Shown: positions 58,307-64,000 of the stretch, piece by piece
How positions within the stretch are numbered: position 1 is the stretch's first letter
Layout of the letters: every line of letters starts with the position of its first letter
From: a bacterium
GTDB lineage: Bacteria; Planctomycetota; Planctomycetia; Planctomycetales; Planctomycetaceae
Assembly (NCBI GenBank): GCA_016125225.1
Contig: WGME01000013.1
Location: 186,001-250,000 of the forward strand
Reading direction: 5' to 3'
DNA: 64,000 nt
Translations under genes and position numbers: made by a program
Notes under the pieces: model-generated
The model's database searches: none
The model's input: the letters and a program-made list of their open reading frames with translations, nothing else
Told to the model about the DNA's origin: nothing

Positions 58307-58624
58307 ATGAAAGCGTGGTCTGATGTTCTGAAGCAGTTGGTGTTGAGTGCCGCTGTTTGTGGTTTGCTGGCCTGTGGAATGGCCTATGTCGGTAGCCCCG
58401 CTGTAGTGGGGAGTGAGCAGACAGGGGCTTGGGAACAGATCTCGACCAAGGAAACCTTTGGCCGTTGCCGCCAATGCGGTAACCCCGTGCGGATGGCCCC
58501 CAAGGAATGGTGCACCTCGTGCCAGACTTGTGGCCAATTGACCAACGTGGATCAATTGCACGATTGGAACAGCCAGAAAGACTCGACACGCGAACGCTTC
58601 AGCAGCGGACGGTGGGCGGAATAG
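58307..58624 (+). CDS. small exported protein with Cys-rich zinc-ribbon-like motif
   Basis: A 105-aa protein that I do not recognise. A hydrophobic N-terminus (KQLVLSAAVCGLLACGMAYV) acts as signal or anchor. After it come CRQCGNPVRMAP and CTSCQTCG, two CxxC pairs plus an extra Cys spaced like a zinc ribbon, and a charged C-terminus (DSTRERFSSGRWAE). AAGGCG lies before ATG 58307; the upstream frame from 58259 is not used. It is followed by the convergent SPFH operon. Confidence 0.65.
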   Translation: MKAWSDVLKQLVLSAAVCGLLACGMAYVGSPAVVGSEQTGAWEQISTKETFGRCRQCGNPVRMAPKEWCTSCQTCGQLTNVDQLHDWNSQKDSTRERFSSGRWAE

Positions 58625-58673
58625 TCGTCTGCTCAAACTCCGCAGGGTTCGTGCTTCTCCAGCAGTTCATTTC

Positions 58674-59639
58674 TCACTGCGTCTCCAGACGGTTGTTGCT
58701 TTCCACGTTCCTCTGCAACTGCAGATTCACGGGGCGTTCGGCATCAAACAGCCAGGTGCGGACTCCGCTGGCCATCATCGCCTGCAGGAGTTCACGGGTC
58801 TGCTGTTGCTGCCAGCGACTTTTCTGTGCCGGGTACTCAATTCCCTGTGCGGACGAGGACTCGATTAATTGCCGATGCAGTTGGTGAAAGTGTTCCGCTT
58901 GTGCGAGTGCTGTCGTTTCCAATGTTCGGCGACTGCTGATGGCCGTGGCCACGCGCTCTTGTGCGGTTGCCGTCGCGGTTGTGACCCGTTGCTCCGCATA
59001 AGTTCTGGCCTGCTGTATGACCTGTGCCGCTTCTGATCGCGCATTGGCCACGTCCTGGAAATCAGCCAGAACTTGTGCTGGCGGATCGACGCTGTCCACC
59101 GTCACACGATCGACAACAATTCCCAGCCCGAACTGACCTGAGAGGAACTGCATCTCTCGAGTCAACCGGTTGTTGAGATCGCCAATACCCTGTGTGTGCA
59201 GATAATCGACCCCCGCTTGTGCGGACAATTCCACGAACAGGGCTTCCAGCAAAGTTGATAGCCGGCGGTCGAGGTTTTGGTAGTGAAAGAGATAGTCGGA
59301 AATCTGCGCGGGATCGATGCGGTAATGCAACTGGGCCCGCACCTGCAGTACGTTATTATCGCCGGTCAATAGACGGCAGGGCTGACTGGCTGTCGTCGGC
59401 AGAATCTCCTGACCTTGTGCGGGGAGCGAACCGATCGAGACGGTCCGCAATTCTGCCAGATTCAGACGATTCAATCGGACAAATGGGGCAGGGGCATCCC
59501 AGTGTAAACCGCTGGTTCGGAGTTCTGGTTGCAACCGTCCGAACCGGCGGACAGCGACTTGTTCCCCGCCGCCGACGATGTAAAACCCACTCAGCAGATA
59601 CATGGCGATCGCTGCCATGAGCCAAAGTACGCGGGTCAC
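58674..59639 (-). CDS. SPFH-domain membrane protein (HflK/HflC-like), second of pair
   Basis: A 321-aa stomatin/prohibitin-type protein. One N-terminal membrane helix (VLWLMAAIAMYLLSGFYIV) is followed by the SPFH domain (VAVRRFGRLQPELRTSGLHW, NVLQVRAQLHYRI) and a coiled-coil tail (ATATAQERVATAISSRRTLE). TGDNN-VLQVR and RFGR-x-x-x-E-x-x-x-GLHW are closer to HflK. Its GTG start overlaps the stop of the upstream pair member (GTGA), so both subunits are coupled. In other bacteria HflK and HflC form a cage around FtsH; here no FtsH or HflX is next to them. Confidence 0.88.
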   Translation of the reverse strand: MTRVLWLMAAIAMYLLSGFYIVGGGEQVAVRRFGRLQPELRTSGLHWDAPAPFVRLNRLNLAELRTVSIGSLPAQGQEILPTTASQPCRLLTGDNNVLQVRAQLHYRIDPAQISDYLFHYQNLDRRLSTLLEALFVELSAQAGVDYLHTQGIGDLNNRLTREMQFLSGQFGLGIVVDRVTVDSVDPPAQVLADFQDVANARSEAAQVIQQARTYAEQRVTTATATAQERVATAISSRRTLETTALAQAEHFHQLHRQLIESSSAQGIEYPAQKSRWQQQQTRELLQAMMASGVRTWLFDAERPVNLQLQRNVESNNRLETQ

Positions 59640-60715
59640 GGCTGGGGTTCCCTCGCAGGTGGTTCGGAACCCGGGAGAGTCGAACTGGCCGGACTCTGTG
59701 CGGCCGGCTTTCCCAGCAGAAATCGCCAGAGAGGATGATCGGCCGACAAGACGAGCGTCGTCTGATCGTTGAACAACCGGCGATAGGTTTCAAAGGCCAG
59801 CCATCGTTCGGCGAGTTCCGGATCGAGCTGATACGCGGCGTTCATTTTGGCGAGAGCCGCTGCTTCCGCCTCGCCTTGGATACGACTGGCTTCGGCATCC
59901 GCCAAGGCCAAAGCTTCACGGGCCTGGCGGTCGGCCTGGCTGCGAATGCGGGTACTTTCCGCCTGTCCGGAACTACGATACCGTTCGGCGATCTTCTGCC
60001 GCTCGCTGCGCATGCGTTCGAATACGGCCTGCTGATTCGCCGCCGGGAAATTGAGTCGCCGAATGCGGACATCCACAATCTCGATGCCGAGACGTTCGGT
60101 CCAGGACTCCAGCTCACCGGCCTGCTGATCGAGTTCGGCTTGCATTGGTCCGGCAATGTTAGCAATCAGGGCCGCCTGGGGGCCAGGTGGACCACCTTCA
60201 GCAGCAGGAGCCAGAAGCAAATCGGCGAGCGACCACTGGGTGAACTGTGTCGTCAGCACCGCCTGCATGCGGCTTTCCAAGCGTCGCTCTGCCAAAGGCA
60301 GGGACTGCAGCCCACGGAAGAAGCGAACCACCGGCCGATCCGATGACGGCACATCATTTTTCTCAGTCGGGGCGATCTGCCAGCAGAGGGCTGCTTGAAC
60401 CACCAGATTTTTTCGATCACTGGTAAAGACTTCGCGACCTGGTGGCAGCAGCAGTTGCAGGCGGGCATCAAATCGGCGGACGCGATCAATCGGCCAGGGA
60501 GCTTTCCATTGCCAGCCCCGGTCATCCGGCCGATCATAAACGGCGACAATGCGACCAAGACGTTCGACGATGACGAACTCGGTTTCGTCGACAAACAGAA
60601 TCGATGACGCGATGCCCAGACACAACAGAAGACAACCACCGGCGAGTAACCAGCGGGAAGAAAGCCACGATGTCGGCAGAGCAGGGGGCATTAGTCGGTC
60701 TATCATCACACACAA
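59636..60715 (-). CDS. SPFH-domain membrane protein (HflC-like), first of pair
   Basis: A 359-aa SPFH protein. It has one membrane helix (LLAGGCLLLCLGIASSILFV), the core domain (VIVERLGRIVAVYDRPDDRG, KNLVVQAALCWQI) and the HflC-type segment FERMRSERQKIAERYRSSGQ before a coiled coil. A Pro-rich C-terminal tail follows. The order is HflC-like then HflK-like, reversed from the usual hflK-hflC. Starts at 60706 or 60691 are alternatives. It is divergent from the XylR-type regulator across 139 bases. Confidence 0.88.
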   Translation of the reverse strand: MCVMIDRLMPPALPTSWLSSRWLLAGGCLLLCLGIASSILFVDETEFVIVERLGRIVAVYDRPDDRGWQWKAPWPIDRVRRFDARLQLLLPPGREVFTSDRKNLVVQAALCWQIAPTEKNDVPSSDRPVVRFFRGLQSLPLAERRLESRMQAVLTTQFTQWSLADLLLAPAAEGGPPGPQAALIANIAGPMQAELDQQAGELESWTERLGIEIVDVRIRRLNFPAANQQAVFERMRSERQKIAERYRSSGQAESTRIRSQADRQAREALALADAEASRIQGEAEAAALAKMNAAYQLDPELAERWLAFETYRRLFNDQTTLVLSADHPLWRFLLGKPAAQSPASSTLPGSEPPAREPQP

Positions 60716-60854
60716 CGAATCGATTTATCGTAGTCCCCGTAGGAAACCGCGGGCAATTGAACGCTTGTCGAAACCCTGCTCCACCTGAAACACTAGGGCA
60801 ACCTGGGCCGGTTATAGGATGTAACCGACTCTCTTCTGTCAGCCGGAATTCACA

Positions 60855-62021
60855 ATGTCTCGCCCCAGTGTGGTGATCATGATTGAGACCGCCACCATCT
60901 ATGGCCGGCGGTTGTTGCAAGGCATTACCAGTTATCTCCGCGCGCACGAACCCTGGTCGATTTTTCTGGAGCAGCACGAACTGGGGGCGGAACCACCGCC
61001 GTGGTTGCAACGCTGGCAAGGGGATGGCCTGATCACCCGTGTGATGACACCCGAGTTCGCCGTGTGGTTACAAGAACGCGGCCTGCCTGTCATCGACTTG
61101 AACGACCGGTTGCCCACCAGTGGGTTTCCCCGTATCAATTCTGACGATCAGCACATCGGGCGATTAGCGGCCGAACATCTGCTTGAACGTGGGTTTCAGC
61201 ACTTCGGCTACTGTGGCTTCTCGGATGAACTATGGTCTGACCGCCGGTGTGCCGGTTTCCATGAAACCATAGCCGCGCAGGGCCTGCCACTCGCCCGCTT
61301 CGATAGCCCGTGGGTCATGCCCAAGACCGCGTCCTGGGATCGTCAACAGGAAGAGATTGCGGCCTGGTTGTCGACGTTACCACGACCGGTCGGGCTGATG
61401 TGCTGCAATGACATGCGCGGCCAACACGTGCTTGATGCCTGTTCGCGATTAGGGTGGAGTGTGCCGGAAGAGGCCGCCGTCGTGGGGGTCGACGATGATG
61501 ATCTGTTATGCGAATTCTGCGATCCCCCTTTGTCGAGCGTGCGACCGAATCCGGAACGCATTGGTTATCTCGCGGCGGCATTGCTCGACAGTTGGATGCA
61601 GGGCCGTGCTCCTGATGCCCAGGAAGAAGTGCTGCCGCCGTTGGGGGTGACGACCCGGCAGTCGTCTGACGTGTTGGCCATCGATGATCCGCAAATTGCG
61701 GCGGCCGTGCGGTTCATCCGTGAGTCGGCCTGCCGCGGCATCTCCGTCAACGACGTCCTCCGGGCGGTCCCGCAATCCCGCACCATGCTGGAACGCAAGT
61801 TCCGCAAGTTTTTAGGCCGCTCTCCGCAGGCGGAAATCCGACATGTGCAGATCAAGCGGGCCAAGCAGTTGCTGGCCGAGACCGACCTGAAGCTGGAACG
61901 CATCGCCGAATTGACGGGCTTCCAGCATCCGGAATACCTGAGCGTGGTCTTCAAACGCGAGGTGGGCCAGACCCCGGGAGAGTTCCGCCGTCACGCGATG
62001 TCCCCGGGGACACGGGGGTGA
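60855..62021 (+). CDS. XylR-type regulator (LacI-like sensor plus AraC HTH)
   Basis: A 388-aa transcription factor. The N-terminal two-thirds is a periplasmic-binding-protein-like (type I) ligand domain (HIGRLAAEHLLERGFQHFGY, GLMCCNDMRGQHVLDACSRL, VVGVDDDDLLC). The last ~100 residues form a tandem-HTH AraC/XylS domain (VNDVLRAVPQSRTMLERKF, LERIAELTGFQHPEYLSVVF). This is the domain order of XylR, which senses a sugar. The ligand and targets are unknown. It overlaps the convergent phosphatase gene by 71 bases at the 3' end. No Shine-Dalgarno is visible before ATG 60855. Confidence 0.92.
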   Translation: MSRPSVVIMIETATIYGRRLLQGITSYLRAHEPWSIFLEQHELGAEPPPWLQRWQGDGLITRVMTPEFAVWLQERGLPVIDLNDRLPTSGFPRINSDDQHIGRLAAEHLLERGFQHFGYCGFSDELWSDRRCAGFHETIAAQGLPLARFDSPWVMPKTASWDRQQEEIAAWLSTLPRPVGLMCCNDMRGQHVLDACSRLGWSVPEEAAVVGVDDDDLLCEFCDPPLSSVRPNPERIGYLAAALLDSWMQGRAPDAQEEVLPPLGVTTRQSSDVLAIDDPQIAAAVRFIRESACRGISVNDVLRAVPQSRTMLERKFRKFLGRSPQAEIRHVQIKRAKQLLAETDLKLERIAELTGFQHPEYLSVVFKREVGQTPGEFRRHAMSPGTRG

Positions 62022-62706
62022 TGTCGACAATGTGTTCCGCATCGAGTTGCAGTCGGCGAACCTGACCCAGTTGATTGGCCTGCAAGAGCTCATTCTGTTC
62101 CACATCCAGCGCGCTCAGCCATAGTCCACTATAGGCAGCGGTATCGATACAGATCCAACCGGGAGAGAGACGTGGCAGCCCCGAGCGTTGCTGCGTGTGC
62201 CCGCAGATCACTCGCTTCCCTGATTTATGGGGCGGGAGCTGTGCTGAGGTTGATGTCCAACGCAGAATATCATCAAACTGCTGGTCCATGTCGACATTCG
62301 GGTCGACCCCTGCATGCACGAAAATGTCGTGCTCCGTCTCCCAGTAGGACTGCATCGCCTCGAGAAATTGGCGATGCTCTTGGGGGATAGCTTCGAGCTC
62401 GCCCCCGTAGGATTCGAGCACTTCCCAACAACCACAATTCAACCACCCCGCACGCCACGGGTTGCCGTGCAACACTTTGAGCATCATCTCTTCGTGGTTA
62501 CCACGAATTGTGATGAGCCGGCACTGTGAAGCCAGTTGCAGCAGCTGCTCAATGACCCGGCGAGTATTCGGCCCACGATCCACCACATCACCCAAAGTGA
62601 TGACGGTATCCTGGGCTGTGACATTCAATGTTGACAGCAACGTCTCAAGAGCAGAGTCACAGCCATGGATGTCACCGATGGCGAGTGTTCTCGCAGCCTG
62701 ACTCAT
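61951..62706 (-). CDS. metallophosphoesterase of the serine/threonine protein phosphatase (PrpA/B-like) type
   Basis: A 251-aa phosphatase. Metal-binding motifs are GDIHG, GDVVDRGPNTR and GNHEEMM, followed by FVHAGVDP and CGHTQQRSG. The compact size and motif order match PPP-family bacterial phosphatases such as PrpA or ApaH-related enzymes; protein or nucleotide substrates are both possible. The start has AGGA seven bases upstream. It follows argG on the same strand after 8 bases, so the two are probably co-transcribed, though the roles are unrelated. Its last ~24 codons overlap the convergent regulator gene. Confidence 0.9.
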   Translation of the reverse strand: MSQAARTLAIGDIHGCDSALETLLSTLNVTAQDTVITLGDVVDRGPNTRRVIEQLLQLASQCRLITIRGNHEEMMLKVLHGNPWRAGWLNCGCWEVLESYGGELEAIPQEHRQFLEAMQSYWETEHDIFVHAGVDPNVDMDQQFDDILRWTSTSAQLPPHKSGKRVICGHTQQRSGLPRLSPGWICIDTAAYSGLWLSALDVEQNELLQANQLGQVRRLQLDAEHIVDITPVSPGTSRDGGTLPGSGPPRV

Positions 62707-62714
62707 CGAATATC

Positions 62715-63929
62715 CTAATACCGCCGTTGGCGCACCCCGGCTTGCACGCGAGAAGGCAGGCCCATGATGCGGAGGAAGCCTTCGGCGTCGGTCTGGTTGT
62801 AGCTGCCGCCCCCTTCCATACTGGCGATCGCTTCGTCATACAGGCTGTTGGGGCTGGTGCGGCCGCGGATGAGAATGTTGCCTTTGTAGAGGCTCAATTT
62901 CACTTCGCCGGTCACCGGTTCCTGTGCCGTTTTGATGAACGACATCAGGGCGTCCATCTTGGCGGTGTACCAGAAGCCGTAGTAAACCATCTCGGCGACT
63001 TCCGGCGAGATGCGATCGCGCAGGTGGACCAGATCGCGGTCGAGCGTGAGTTGTTCCAGTTGCTGATGGGCCGCATACAACGCGGTCATGCCGGGAGCTT
63101 CGTACACACCGCGGCTCTTCATGCCGACGAACCGATTCTCGACGATATCGATGCGACCCACGCCATTGCGGCCGGCGATGGTGTTCAGCGTTTCCACCAT
63201 CTGCAAGGCCGTTTTCTTTTCGCCGTTCAGCGTCACGGGCATGCCATGTTCAAAACCGATCGTGACATCTTCCCGATTATCTGGCGCGGCTTGGGGGGAG
63301 ACGGTCATGCCGAAGTCGACGATGTCGACCCCGCACACGGCTGGATCTTCAAGCAGACCGGCTTCATAGCTGATGTGCAGGCAGTTTTCGTCGGAGCTGT
63401 AGGGCTTGCTGATCGAGGCCTTGACTGGAATGTTCTTTTCCTGGCAAAAGGCGATCATTTCCGTTCGGCCGGGGAATCGCTCGCGGTACTTTTCGATCCG
63501 CCACGGGGCAATGATTTTGACATTCGGGTTCAACGCTTCCGCGGCGAGTTGGAAGCGGCATTGGTCGTTGCCTTTACCGGTGGCTCCGTGGGCGTAGGCA
63601 TCGGCCCCGACTTCGCGGGCCACTTCGAGGCAAATCTTCGAGATCAGCGGGCGGGCGATCGACGTGCCGAGTAGATAAATGTTTTCGTACTTTGCCTGCC
63701 ACTGCAGCACGGGGAAGGCAAAGTCGCGGCAGAGTTCTTCCCGGGCATCGACAATGCGGGCTGACTTCGCCCCGCAGGTGTGGGCCTTTTCCAGGACGGC
63801 CTGGCGATCTTCGCAGGGCTGGCCGAGATCGACATAGACACAATGGACGTCGTAGCCTTCCTCTTGCAACCAACCGAGGATGACAGAAGTATCGAGGCCA
63901 CCGGAATAGGCCAGCACGCAACTCGGCAT
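62715..63929 (-). CDS. argG: argininosuccinate synthase
   Basis: Joins citrulline and aspartate with ATP in arginine synthesis. A 404-aa protein with the ATP-pyrophosphatase P-loop AYSGGLDTSVI near the N-terminus, the ATP/citrulline region AHGATGKGNDQCRF, and SISKPYSSDENCLHISYEAG. The C-terminal part includes RGVYEAPG and RGRTSPNSLYDE. Length and motifs are normal. The start is ATG 63929. The remaining 71 bases of the window upstream hold no gene I can support; the ribosome binding site is weak. The phosphatase gene follows in the same unit. Confidence 0.96.
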   Translation of the reverse strand: MPSCVLAYSGGLDTSVILGWLQEEGYDVHCVYVDLGQPCEDRQAVLEKAHTCGAKSARIVDAREELCRDFAFPVLQWQAKYENIYLLGTSIARPLISKICLEVAREVGADAYAHGATGKGNDQCRFQLAAEALNPNVKIIAPWRIEKYRERFPGRTEMIAFCQEKNIPVKASISKPYSSDENCLHISYEAGLLEDPAVCGVDIVDFGMTVSPQAAPDNREDVTIGFEHGMPVTLNGEKKTALQMVETLNTIAGRNGVGRIDIVENRFVGMKSRGVYEAPGMTALYAAHQQLEQLTLDRDLVHLRDRISPEVAEMVYYGFWYTAKMDALMSFIKTAQEPVTGEVKLSLYKGNILIRGRTSPNSLYDEAIASMEGGGSYNQTDAEGFLRIMGLPSRVQAGVRQRRY

Positions 63930-64000
63930 GTTCGCAAATCGCTTTCAGAGGGTCGGAGATGTCGCAGGATTTCGACGAGGGATTCGCAGGGGTTCCCCAC

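Noticed and set aside
62628-63674. 348-aa open frame opposite argG
   Set aside because: argG is unmistakable on the other strand.

Overview
The window looks like chromosomal DNA of a planctomycete (Planctomycetota, probably a Planctomycetaceae relative such as Schlesneria, Planctomicrobium or Planctopirus). The support is a DUF1549/DUF1553 protein with haem-type CxxCH motifs, a surface protein with a LEPR-XLL-like N-terminus, two very large PQQ-type beta-propeller proteins, a 23S-5S rRNA locus with no 16S gene attached, weak use of Shine-Dalgarno sites and a moderately high GC content. The species call is inference; no similarity search was possible.

Layout. 1-6.1 kb: the 3' part of a primary-type sigma factor, a small membrane protein, a coiled-coil zinc-ribbon protein, ParA, and a UDP-glucose dehydrogenase / UDP-glucuronate decarboxylase pair (UDP-glucose to UDP-xylose). 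6.2-10.3 kb: a DUF1549/DUF1553 protein, an AT-rich Nudix-like gene, a DUF4258 two-gene cassette and GC-rich palindromic repeats; this is the most accessory-looking part. 10.3-21.3 kb: an exported N-acyl-D-amino-acid deacylase-type amidohydrolase, a DEAD-box helicase, a 58-aa basic protein that seems to start at AUC, a sulfotransferase with an alpha/beta-hydrolase-fold protein lacking the nucleophile, a NagD-type HAD phosphatase, a GT1 glycosyltransferase, an orphan MraZ, an ECF sigma factor and a 7Fe ferredoxin. 21.5-33.8 kb: a giant PQQ-propeller protein, a polytopic glycosyltransferase overlapping an AsmA-like protein, a methyltransferase and a short-form PheT. 33.8-38.7 kb: a decayed toxin-antitoxin pair and a repeat-rich surface protein. 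38.8-47.2 kb: tRNA-Val, a dicarboxylate symporter, a Xer recombinase, a lipoprotein, an exported propeller-like protein, a TIGR00300 ornithine cyclodeaminase-type protein and a degenerate Gfo/Idh protein. 47.4-51.2 kb: tRNA-Ile, tRNA-Ala, 23S and 5S. 51.3-64 kb: a second giant PQQ-propeller protein, tandem 108-aa membrane paralogues, GluRS, a small exported Cys-rich protein, an SPFH (HflC/HflK-like) pair, a XylR-type regulator, a protein-phosphatase-like enzyme and ArgG.

Most genes are single or two-gene units on alternating strands. The clearest units are ugd with the decarboxylase, the DUF4258 cassette, the sulfotransferase with the hydrolase-fold protein, the glycosyltransferase with the AsmA-like protein, the SPFH pair, and argG with the phosphatase. 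I found no CRISPR array, prophage or intact insertion sequence. The observations I would check first are the AUC-start small protein, the 7+7 repeat architecture of the surface protein, the two giant propeller paralogues, the two enzyme-fold proteins that have lost catalytic residues, and the palindromic repeat family.
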